Shown: piece after piece, positions 9,463-17,810 of the stretch
How positions within the stretch are numbered: position 1 is the first letter of the stretch
Layout of the letters: every line of letters begins with the position of its first letter
DNA from: Flavobacterium salmonis
Lineage (GTDB): Bacteria > Bacteroidota > Bacteroidia > Flavobacteriales > Flavobacteriaceae
NCBI RefSeq assembly: GCF_903819435.1
Contig: NZ_CAIJDP010000071.1
Location: forward strand, 1 to 64,000
Direction: 5' to 3'
Length of the DNA: 64,000 nucleotides
Notes under the pieces: generated by a model
What the model was told of the DNA's origin: nothing
Database searches by the model: none
Seen by the model: only the letters and a program-made list of their open reading frames with translations
Translations under genes and position numbers: made by a program

Positions 9463-10104
9463 TTATTGGAGCATTCTGTCTACAACTTCACTATAATCCT
9501 GCAAATCTCTGGCATCTTCGTCAAAAATCTTTTGCCATCTGAAACCCGGAATTTCAATTTTAGATCTTGCAGAACCGTTCCATATTATTTTAAAATCGTT
9601 ATCTATTAAAACTTCTGCAATTCTTTTCCCAACCTCTATTGTAATAGCATCATCTGAATTATCTACTTTTTGAAAAGCGATATACAAACCGGGATTTTCA
9701 ATATCAATGGCTCTCGCTAAATCCTGTTCGTGGTAAAAGCAATACCCATCAGATTCTACTTCGTTTTCCTGAAGTTCTCTTTCTACCTCAACTACTTCAT
9801 ATTCGCCGTCGCTTGTGGTATATCCTGCATTATGCAGTGCGATGATGTTTTCGTCTGCTAATTCATCAAACGCTTTTATCAACTTTTCAGTATCTGTCGG
9901 AGTTTTCCATTGTTTACTTTCTAAAAGTAATTTTTGGTATTCCTGATCTATTTTTTCGAAAGCCCAATCTTCTGAAATTTCGTCTTCGAATTCGTTGTCT
10001 TCAATTTCTTCTATGATGTTTTCTTTGATTTCATCAATAGAAAGAAATCCCATTCTTACCTGATTAAAAATTGATTCATAAATAAACGCTTCGTTCTCTG
10101 TCAT
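9463..10104 (-). CDS. DUF6891-like acidic protein between pyrR and pyrB
   Basis: 213 aa, strongly acidic, no signal peptide or membrane segment. The N-terminal half is helical and rich in Glu/Asp (EIIEEIEDNEFEDEI-type composition). The C-terminal half contains ALHNAGYTTSDGEYEVVEV, GYCFYHEQDLARAID, LYIAFQKVD and a final GFRWQKIFDED, a pattern I associate with DUF6891. Its function is not known. The gene lies 30 bp after pyrR and 83 bp before pyrB, so it is probably co-transcribed with the pyrimidine genes. The family assignment is from memory and moderately sure; the gene itself is clear. Confidence 0.7.
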   Translation of the reverse strand: MTENEAFIYESIFNQVRMGFLSIDEIKENIIEEIEDNEFEDEISEDWAFEKIDQEYQKLLLESKQWKTPTDTEKLIKAFDELADENIIALHNAGYTTSDGEYEVVEVERELQENEVESDGYCFYHEQDLARAIDIENPGLYIAFQKVDNSDDAITIEVGKRIAEVLIDNDFKIIWNGSARSKIEIPGFRWQKIFDEDARDLQDYSEVVDRMLQ

Positions 10105-10134
10105 GATTGTTTCTTCAATTTTTAATGATTCATA

Positions 10135-10674
10135 TTAATTAGTAACCAAATGCACTACATCTTCACCGTCATTTTCTTTCCAGCTCACTTTTACTTTTTC
10201 GCCATTAATGGCATCTACCTGACGACCGCGGTAATCGGGCTGAATAGGTAAATTACGGCTGAAACGTCTGTCGATTAACACCAGCAGTTCGATTTCTGAA
10301 GGTCTTCCGAAAGACTGAATTGCGGTTAAGGCAGAACGAATGCTGCGTCCGGTAAACAATACATCATCAATAAAAATGACTTTTTTGTTTTCGACTATAA
10401 AATTAATCTGGGTTTTATTAGCTTCAAGAGGTTTATCGGTTCTGCGGAAATCATCTCTAAAGAAAGTGATATCCAGATAACCCAATGAAATTTCAGGTGT
10501 TTTGTATTCGCTCTCTAAAATTTGTTTTAAACGCTCCGCAAGAAAGATACCTCTCGGTTGAATTCCGATTAAAATAGTGTCTGAAAAATCAAGATGTTTT
10601 TCGATTAACTGACAAGCCAAACGATGGAGTATGATAGTAACTTCTTTTGAATTAAGTAATACTTTTTGGCTCAT
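10135..10674 (-). CDS. pyrR: Bifunctional pyr operon regulator / uracil phosphoribosyltransferase PyrR
   Basis: 179 aa from the ATG at 10674 (MSQKVLLNSKEV). A nine-codon TTG extension is possible but its TTG is part of a likely promoter box, so I reject it. The type I phosphoribosyltransferase fold is clear: IGIQPRGIFLAERL for the early loop and VIFIDDVLFTGRSIRSAL for the PRPP-binding motif, then LVLIDR and RQVDA. The family makes UMP from uracil and PRPP, and in Firmicutes it also attenuates pyr mRNA; RNA binding in Bacteroidota is not shown by the sequence. It heads a run pyrR - DUF6891-like - pyrB. Confidence 0.92.
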   Translation of the reverse strand: MSQKVLLNSKEVTIILHRLACQLIEKHLDFSDTILIGIQPRGIFLAERLKQILESEYKTPEISLGYLDITFFRDDFRRTDKPLEANKTQINFIVENKKVIFIDDVLFTGRSIRSALTAIQSFGRPSEIELLVLIDRRFSRNLPIQPDYRGRQVDAINGEKVKVSWKENDGEDVVHLVTN

Positions 10675-10698
10675 AATTAATTGTAATGATTGGTCGGG

Positions 10699-10706
10699 CA
10701 AATATA
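10699..10706 (-). promoter_or_regulatory. -7 promoter box for pyrR
   Basis: On the minus strand the bases read TATATTTG, an exact match to the Bacteroidota -7 consensus TAnnTTTG. It ends about 25 bp before the pyrR ATG. A matching -33 TTG at 17-23 bp is not obvious. Confidence 0.5.
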
Positions 10707-11019
10707 CGGAATCAGAATTTATTTGTTAGGGTGTTGGGTAGGTAAATATTTTTTTGTTGAATTGACAGTGATTTTAGAGTTTTAAAAGAAGGATTTTCAC
10801 GATAGCAATTGAGTTATATTAAAAAAAATAAATCTTGATTTTTTTAAGAAAAATTTTATTTAAAATTATACTTTAGCCAAATATTAACACGGAATTTTTC
10901 ATACAAAAAAACTAATTAAAACATTGCTTTATCATGGATTTGAAATTACTCTATTGCACAAAAATTATTTCCTACTAAACCTCAAACAAACCTCTAAAAC
11001 ATAATAAGACACAATAAAA
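10707..11019. other. Intergenic region between divergent pyrR and the YCF48-like gene
   Basis: About 310 bp of very AT-rich DNA. A box TACTTTAG near 10870 is one base away from the TAnnTTTG consensus and could be the promoter of the secreted protein gene, giving a leader of over 100 bp. I see no gene, stable hairpin or repeat here. Confidence 0.4.
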
Positions 11020-12201
11020 ATGAAAACAAAATTACTTTTAGTATTATTCTTAATCGTTTTACAAAACAGCCATGCACAATGGCGTAAAATTACATCGCCA
11101 TACGCAGGAAATTTATGGGCAATAAAATTCTTTGACAAGGATAATGGATTTATTGGTGCAAATACTGCTATTTTAAAAACGACTGACGGTGGTAATACCT
11201 GGACATCAAAATCTATAACTAACTTTTCAATAAATAGTTTTTCCTTTCCAAGCGCAACTGTTGGATATTATGGTTGTAATAACAATATTGTTGCAAAAAC
11301 AACTGACATGGGTGCCAATTGGACAAATCAGAATCCAAATGCAAGTCCGTATGCCATATTATCCGTAAGCTTTCCTTCTGTAAATACTGGATATGCAGTA
11401 GGTGGTGCAGGAACAATTAGAAAAACTGTAGATGGTGGAGCAACATGGACTAGTCAAACTTCAGGTTTAACAACAGGGTTACAAGAAGTTTATTTTTTTG
11501 ATGCAAATAATGGTATATGCATAGGTGATAGTGGAAAAATTAAAAAGACTTCCAATGGTGGGGCAACCTGGAATACAATAGCGAGTGGAACTTCTGAAAA
11601 GTTATATGACATCTATTTTGTAGATACAAATACTGGGTTCATTGCAGGAGGAACGGGAACAATTCTTAAAACAACAAATGGCGGACAAACCTGGACCGCC
11701 TTAACTTCAGGAACTACCAACTGGCTATACACTATCTGTTTTAAAGATGCGTTAACAGGATATGCAGGTGGTGCTAATGCAACACTATTAAAAACAATCA
11801 ACGGAGGAGTAACATGGACAGCAGAAGCTTCCGGAATAAGCACTGTTAAATCTCTAAATGACATTATATATATCAATAATAGATTTATTGCTGTAGCAGA
11901 TCAAGGAGAAATAATTACAGATGCACCTACTTTAAGCATTGATGAAAGCAGTAAAGAGGATTCTTCATTAATAATGTATCCCAATCCTACATCTGATTCT
12001 TTTTCAATAGATTATCAAAATAATAAAAATTTGATTTTAAAAATAAATATCATTAATATAAATGGTATTATAGTAAAATCAAAAAAATTAGATAACAATC
12101 AACAAACTATAGATATTAAAGATTTAAGTAATGGTGTATATATTGTGGAAATTAAAACAGATAAATTTTCAACCAGAAATAAATTAATAATTAAAAAATA
12201 A
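11020..12201 (+). CDS. Secreted YCF48/BNR-like repeat protein with T9SS type A sorting domain
   Basis: 393 aa. Signal peptide ends near NSHAQWRKI. At least six repeats of the type KT(T/V/S/I)DGGxTWT, about 45 residues apart, form a predicted beta propeller of the YCF48 / sortilin-BNR kind. The final ~75 residues are a type A T9SS C-terminal domain (MYPNPTSDSFSI, NINGIIVKS, LSNGVYIVEI, KLIIKK), so the protein should cross the outer membrane and be surface-attached or released. YCF48-like repeats are named after a photosystem assembly factor, but in flavobacteria they occur in surface proteins of unknown role. The gene is single, with a strong terminator after it. Confidence 0.88.
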   Translation: MKTKLLLVLFLIVLQNSHAQWRKITSPYAGNLWAIKFFDKDNGFIGANTAILKTTDGGNTWTSKSITNFSINSFSFPSATVGYYGCNNNIVAKTTDMGANWTNQNPNASPYAILSVSFPSVNTGYAVGGAGTIRKTVDGGATWTSQTSGLTTGLQEVYFFDANNGICIGDSGKIKKTSNGGATWNTIASGTSEKLYDIYFVDTNTGFIAGGTGTILKTTNGGQTWTALTSGTTNWLYTICFKDALTGYAGGANATLLKTINGGVTWTAEASGISTVKSLNDIIYINNRFIAVADQGEIITDAPTLSIDESSKEDSSLIMYPNPTSDSFSIDYQNNKNLILKINIININGIIVKSKKLDNNQQTIDIKDLSNGVYIVEIKTDKFSTRNKLIIKK

Positions 12202-12263
12202 AATTAGCTATATAAGAAAATAGTCAATTTGATCTGTAAAAAATAATCTTACTTATTAAGTAA

Positions 12264-12303
12264 AAAACAAATCCTATTTCATCTGCAAATAGGATTTTGT
12301 TTT
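12264..12303 (+). terminator. Terminator after the YCF48-like gene
   Basis: Long hairpin: arm AAAACAAATCCTATTT (12264-12279) pairs with AAATAGGATTTTGTTTT (12287-12303), with a 7-base loop. It lies 60 bp after the stop codon. Confidence 0.8.
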
Positions 12304-12417
12304 AAGTAAACATTTTATTAGAATATATTTTAAAATATAACCCCAATCACTCAGATATAAGCAACGATAGCGGAAATTCTTTCCGTGTCCGCAAAGCATA
12401 TCAACTTAATAAACATT

Positions 12418-12620
12418 AAAATTCCGTAGGAATGAACTATATTGTAGCAACGGATTTCAATCCGTTGTAAAAGAGAACGACCATACATAAAGTTCCATCG
12501 GAACGGTTCATATTCATAAACGTATAATATATATCGAACCTATGGTTGTTTTTATCTCACACCAAATTTCAGACCGGATTAAAATCCGGACCTACAATAT
12601 TCAATCGAGCCGATGGCTAT
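12418..12620. repeat. Palindrome-rich ~200-bp repeat, copy 1
   Basis: The element opens with ATTCCGTAGGAATG and carries internal palindromes AACGGATTTCAATCCGTT and ACCGGATTAAAATCCGG plus GTTCCATCGGAAC. Its two halves are themselves roughly inverted: TATTGTAG near the start against CTACAATAT near the end. A second copy in the same orientation lies at 13065-13258. The rest of the gap (12304-12417) holds a short GCGGAAATTCTTTCCG-type inverted sequence and nothing else I can name. Confidence 0.85.
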
Positions 12621-12658
12621 TTTTTAACAATGATCTATATTAAAATACTAATAACTAA

Positions 12659-13057
12659 ATGAAAGAAAGTATCCTGAAATTTGTAACAAAACCTCAAAAC
12701 ATATTTCTGTTAGATGGCTTTGGTGCTTTACTCACTACTCTATTGTTTTTTTTCGTTCTTCGAACTTTCAATGATTTCTTTGGTTTGTCAAAAAAAACTT
12801 TAGAATATCTTGCTTCATTATCGTTGGTATTTTCAATCTATTCTATTTCCTGTTATTTCTTAGTAAGCGATAATTTGAAATCTTTTTTAAAAATAATCTG
12901 CACTGCAAACATACTTTACTGTGTTTTGACTTTTGGGACTATAATTTTCAATTATCAAAATATTTCAATATTTGGGATGATTTACTTTTTAGGAGAAATA
13001 ATAGCAATTGGTGGAATTGTTTACCTGGAAATAAAGGCAATAAAGCGACAATGGTAA
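12659..13057 (+). CDS. Small integral membrane protein flanked by direct repeats
   Basis: 132 aa with four predicted membrane helices (about residues 20-36, 53-71, 79-99 and 102-122) and short soluble ends; it starts MKESILKFVTKPQN and ends EIKAIKRQW. I do not recognise the family. The gene sits almost exactly between two direct copies of a palindrome-rich repeat (38 bp after the first, 7 bp before the second), so it may be carried as a cassette. No promoter or terminator of its own is visible. Proteins of this shape in flavobacteria are annotated as hypothetical. Confidence 0.65.
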   Translation: MKESILKFVTKPQNIFLLDGFGALLTTLLFFFVLRTFNDFFGLSKKTLEYLASLSLVFSIYSISCYFLVSDNLKSFLKIICTANILYCVLTFGTIIFNYQNISIFGMIYFLGEIIAIGGIVYLEIKAIKRQW

Positions 13058-13064
13058 CTTTAAA

Positions 13065-13258
13065 AAATTCCGTAGGAATGAAACATTTTGTAGCAGCGGA
13101 TTTCAATCCGTTGTAAAATTGAACGACCAATTATAAAGTTCTATCGGAACGGTTCAAATGTAGAATATTTGTCGAACCTACGGCTCTTTATCCTATTCTC
13201 ATATTCATAGACCAGATTAAAATCCGGCACTACAATATTTAGCCGAGACTATAGCTAT
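13065..13258. repeat. Palindrome-rich ~200-bp repeat, copy 2
   Basis: Same orientation and same order of blocks as 12418-12620: ATTCCGTAGGAATG, GCGGATTTCAATCCGTTG, GTTCTATCGGAACGGTTC, TCGAACCTACGG, GATTAAAATCCGG and CTACAATATTT. The two copies look roughly 80% identical by eye. It fills most of the gap between the small membrane protein and the 56-aa lipoprotein. Confidence 0.85.
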
Positions 13259-13376
13259 ACTTTCACTCTTAAAATTTTTAAATCAAATCTAAATCCTAAA
13301 ACATTTCCAAAAAATTCTATAACACATTTTCCTGATTCGTAAAGTAATTTTAAATTGAATTTAAAAACTCAAAATC

Positions 13377-13547
13377 ATGCAAAATAAAATTACAAGATTG
13401 TTAATGGTATTGTTTATACTATTTTCATTTACAAGCTGCGAATTAGTTGGAGACATTTTTAAAGCCGGAATGGGTGTTGGAATCTTTATCGTGATTTTTG
13501 TAATCGCGATCATTATCTGGATCTTTGCCAAAGTCTTCAAAAGGTAA
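13377..13547 (+). CDS. Small lipoprotein with one membrane helix (56 aa)
   Basis: ATG at 13377, stop at 13545-13547. The start MQNKITRLLMVLFILFSF leads to a lipobox-like FTSC, then ELVGDIFKAGMGVGIFIVIF and a hydrophobic helix IIIWIFAKVF before the final KR. Short proteins with the GDIFKAGxGVG block are widespread in flavobacteria, where they are sometimes wrongly labelled phosphatidate cytidylyltransferase. The function is unknown. It lies convergent to the ABC-F gene and shares a bidirectional terminator with it. Confidence 0.7.
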   Translation: MQNKITRLLMVLFILFSFTSCELVGDIFKAGMGVGIFIVIFVIAIIIWIFAKVFKR

Positions 13548-13554
13548 AACATAA

Positions 13555-13594
13555 AAAATCCCAAATTCCTTTATAAATTGGAATTTGGGATTTT
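13555..13594. terminator. Bidirectional terminator between the 56-aa lipoprotein and the ABC-F gene
   Basis: Perfect 15-bp arms: AAAATCCCAAATTCC (13555-13569) and GGAATTTGGGATTTT (13580-13594). A-rich and T-rich flanks serve both strands. Confidence 0.85.
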
Positions 13595-13614
13595 AAATAT
13601 TGTAATTTATATAA

Positions 13615-15291
<1,677 letters not shown>

Positions 15292-15384
15292 GGGGGCTCA
15301 GTTGCTAAGTTTTTTATATTGTAAAGAGTATTCTCTCGCAAAGACACAGAGACACAAAGGCTTAAACAAAGTAGCCTCATTTTT

Positions 15385-15484
15385 GTCATTTCGACGAAGG
15401 AGAAATCTCTATAAGTAGCTCCACAATCTACGTCGCCAATCTTTGTAGAGTTTCTTGCGGAGATTTCTCCTCCGTCGAAATGAC
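15385..15484. repeat. REP-like inverted repeat (GTCATTTCGACGnAGGAGAA type)
   Basis: Arms 15385-15409 and 15460-15484 are inverted 25-bp copies with one mismatch, separated by 50 bp. The sequence type is familiar from intergenic regions of many flavobacteria. Just upstream (15335-15359) lies CGCAAAGACACAGAGACAC, another repeat-like block. With these the 303-bp gap between the ABC-F and TlpA-like genes is filled with repeats and the ABC-F promoter; no gene is seen. Confidence 0.8.
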
Positions 15485-15537
15485 AAGATTGGGTAATAAT
15501 CTTCTTAGTGGGTCAAAACTTCGCGAGATTATTTCAA

Positions 15538-16311
15538 CTATAATTTACTTTCTTTCTCCAACGCAACTTCCAAACTTTCATAGTTAGAAACTACTTTTTT
15601 GATTAATCCTTCTTTATCCAAAATGAGATGTGTTGGAAAAGCATTTAACTCAAGTTTTTCATTCATATAAGTTTTCATGTTTGGAATAACGGAATATGAA
15701 AGTGGCTTTCTTGCTAAAAAAGTTTTTAACTGTTCCGGTGTATCTTCGGCAAGACTTATAAAAACGATATCTTTTCTATCTTTGTATTTTGAAACTAATG
15801 CGTTGACTTCCGGAAATTCTTTGATACAGGCTGCACAATGAATGTACCAGCATTTGATTACGATGATTTTACCTTTCATGGATGCATTAGAAACTGTATT
15901 TCCTTCTAAATCTTTAAAGGAGAATTCCGGAAAAGGTTTCCCTTCCATTTCATAATTTTTTAAGGCATCAAAAGCTTCCTGATTAATCGTTGCCTTTATG
16001 CTGGTATCTGATTTTGGAAGAATTTTACACAGCTTGTAATAATAAACTGAATCAGCTGATTTTAATCGGATTGGAATAAAGTTTTCGTTTGTCAGGGCAT
16101 TCAAAAATGCTTTTTTGGGGATTTCTTTTGAGGATTCATCCAGTGCAATATAATCCCGTGAAAGCATAATATTTCTGCTTTGATATGTCCACCAGTTCGT
16201 AAAATTTCCCTGAATCTTTAACGGATCAACTTCGGGATTTCCATAATTAGTCTGACCTGTACATGAAGTAAAAATTAAAAATAAAAACGTAAGCGTAAAT
16301 AACTTTTTCAT
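15538..16311 (-). CDS. TlpA-like thiol-disulfide oxidoreductase lipoprotein
   Basis: 257 aa from the ATG at 16311 (MKKLFTLTFLFLIFTSC), which gives a proper lipoprotein signal. A longer frame to 16422 is open but would bury this signal and a promoter box. The C-terminal half (about 120-257) is a redoxin/TlpA thioredoxin fold: PFPEFSFKDLEGN, the active-site CAAC, KEFPEVNALV, the cis-proline loop NAFPTHLILDKEG. The N-terminal 100 residues are poorly conserved. Such proteins reduce disulfides in the periplasm, for example for cytochrome c maturation or peroxide defence; the substrate is not evident. Confidence 0.87.
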   Translation of the reverse strand: MKKLFTLTFLFLIFTSCTGQTNYGNPEVDPLKIQGNFTNWWTYQSRNIMLSRDYIALDESSKEIPKKAFLNALTNENFIPIRLKSADSVYYYKLCKILPKSDTSIKATINQEAFDALKNYEMEGKPFPEFSFKDLEGNTVSNASMKGKIIVIKCWYIHCAACIKEFPEVNALVSKYKDRKDIVFISLAEDTPEQLKTFLARKPLSYSVIPNMKTYMNEKLELNAFPTHLILDKEGLIKKVVSNYESLEVALEKESKL

Positions 16312-16334
16312 TAAATAAGATAATATTTTGGCTT

Positions 16335-16342
16335 CAAAATTA
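16335..16342 (-). promoter_or_regulatory. -7 box for the TlpA-like gene
   Basis: The minus strand reads TAATTTTG, matching TAnnTTTG, 23 bp before the ATG at 16311. A -33 TTG in the right range is not evident. Confidence 0.4.
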
Positions 16343-16428
16343 CTCAAATATCTAAAGACTTTATTAGTATTTTTGATAAGAATAACACCTGCTAAAATTT
16401 CGTTTTCACTTTCAAAAATCATTTAATA

Positions 16429-17358
16429 ATGAGAAATCTATTTACTTTAATTGTACTTCAATGCTGCTTTATTGGATTTTCCCAAACAGAAAGACTTTAT
16501 TATTTTGTTGAAAAAGATAGTTTGTTGGGAGTTAAAAATCAAAATGGAAAAATCATTGTTCCGGCAAAACTTTCATTAAGCGCAGGCCCTTATGAGAATG
16601 GCCGCGAAATAAAAAGCAAGATTTTTATGGTCGATTTCATGAGATATTATGATCGAAATGGAAAATTTTTATTTGGACCATATCTCACTGGCGAAGGACC
16701 TGACAGTTTTGAAGAAGGATTTATTCGTTACGAAGAAAATAAAAAAGTAGGCTTATTTAATGACTGGGGAGAAAAAATTATTCCGGCAAAATACGATTGG
16801 CTGTCATCTATAAACTTTGGCTTTGCTCAATTTTGTAATGGCTGCTATTTTGATTATTCAAAAGATGAAGAGCATGCTCCTTTAGTTGGTGGAACCTGGG
16901 GGTTTGTTGGCAAAAACGGAATTGAAATACAACCAACTAACAAACGAAATCATCCCAAAGATTTTGAAACAGAAAAGCATGAGTTCATTCCGTATCAATT
17001 TGAATACAACGATAAGGAAAAAGAAATTCTAGCTTTTTTTGAAAAACGAAAACAAGAAATCATCCAAATAAATGGCTACAACTGTGATGGTAAAACAATC
17101 TATTTCGAGATTATAGAAAAACCAACAGAATTTGATCCCTTTTACAAAATAAAAACATTCGAATTGTGCGACAATTATCTTAGAGGTTCCCATTATTACG
17201 ATGATTTCAAAAACTTCAAAGTATCAAAAGACGGCAAAAAATTCTATGTCACTTTAATAGATTTAGTTAATCACAAAGATTATTCAGAATATGTTGAATA
17301 TAAAATTCTTGTCGATAAATGGATAAATAGAAAATTAAGCCTAAAAATTGACAATTGA
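16429..17358 (+). CDS. Secreted WG-repeat protein
   Basis: 309 aa with a signal peptide (MRNLFTLIVLQCCFIGFSQ). Residues 25-180 hold WG-type beta repeats: LLGVKNQNGKIIVPAKL, KVGLFNDWGEKIIPAKY and GTWGFVGKNGIEIQP. The C-terminal 130 residues are mixed and unassigned. WG repeats are thought to mediate binding and are common in secreted Bacteroidota proteins, but no activity can be assigned. The gene is divergent from the TlpA-like gene with a 117-bp gap, and a structured RNA-like element follows it. Confidence 0.75.
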   Translation: MRNLFTLIVLQCCFIGFSQTERLYYFVEKDSLLGVKNQNGKIIVPAKLSLSAGPYENGREIKSKIFMVDFMRYYDRNGKFLFGPYLTGEGPDSFEEGFIRYEENKKVGLFNDWGEKIIPAKYDWLSSINFGFAQFCNGCYFDYSKDEEHAPLVGGTWGFVGKNGIEIQPTNKRNHPKDFETEKHEFIPYQFEYNDKEKEILAFFEKRKQEIIQINGYNCDGKTIYFEIIEKPTEFDPFYKIKTFELCDNYLRGSHYYDDFKNFKVSKDGKKFYVTLIDLVNHKDYSEYVEYKILVDKWINRKLSLKIDN

Positions 17359-17412
17359 ATTTCTTTTATAATGTCTGGCAAATTCAAGAATTTTTAAAGT
17401 ACACCTATGAAA

Positions 17413-17500
17413 CCTAGCGCCCTAGCCCTGATCGAAGCGTTATCCTTTTGTGGTGGGGTTCGCCACAAAAGATTAAGAGGAGAGCAGGAAACAGCTCCTG
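17413..17500 (+). ncRNA. Flavo-1-like structured RNA element, copy 1
   Basis: Blocks in order: CTAGCCCTGATCGAAGCG, ATCCTTTTGTGG, a loop, CCACAAAAGAT, AGAGGAGAGCAGG, AAACAGCTCCT. The central TTTTGTGG / CCACAAAA stem is strong. The order matches a widespread flavobacterial element that I believe is the Flavo-1 RNA motif, with copies here at 47992-48080 and, more loosely, 32474-32570. The name is from memory. The rest of the 17359-17810 gap contains a weak AAACCTG/CAGGTTT hairpin near 17529 and the GH20 terminator. Confidence 0.55.
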
Positions 17501-17728
17501 AAAAATATTCATTTAATTTTAGAGCGTAAAAAAAACCTGATAACGAATTGCCAGGTTTACAATGTTCTTTTTCAGGTAAAAACCAAATAACAAATTACCC
17601 AAAACTGACACATTATTTGAAATAAAACTTAGATTAAAAAATAAATAACCAAACTCAAATTTAACCGTCCCAACATTTTATTTCTATTTCTTTTTAAAAC
17701 ATTCAATACACCCCATTTGGTTAAAATA

Positions 17729-17760
17729 ATCTCTGCCAGATTAGGTTTTCCGGCAGAGAT
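17729..17760 (-). terminator. Terminator of the nagB-GH20 transcript
   Basis: Arms ATCTCTGCC (17729-17737) and GGCAGAGAT (17752-17760) close a 14-base loop, with an AT-rich tail on the minus-strand 3' side. It lies 50 bp past the GH20 stop. Confidence 0.65.
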
Positions 17761-17810
17761 AAAACCAATTAAATAATCATTAAACTTAAACTACATTACT
17801 AACTCAAACT

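Noticed and set aside
12418..13258. Insertion sequence with transposase
   Set aside because: The bracketed gene encodes a small membrane protein without DDE or HUH motifs, and no target duplication could be recognised.
13361..13564. Minus-strand frame of 67 aa over the small lipoprotein
   Set aside because: It lies opposite a better-supported gene and runs into the terminator hairpin; composition is that of a shadow frame.
15538..16422. Longer form of the TlpA-like protein starting at 16422
   Set aside because: It would bury the lipoprotein signal that begins at 16311, and a -7 box lies in the extension.
17407..17529. A 40-codon ATG frame (MKPSALALIEALSF...)
   Set aside because: It runs through the structured RNA-like element; the same element in the other copies does not keep this frame, so a protein is unlikely.
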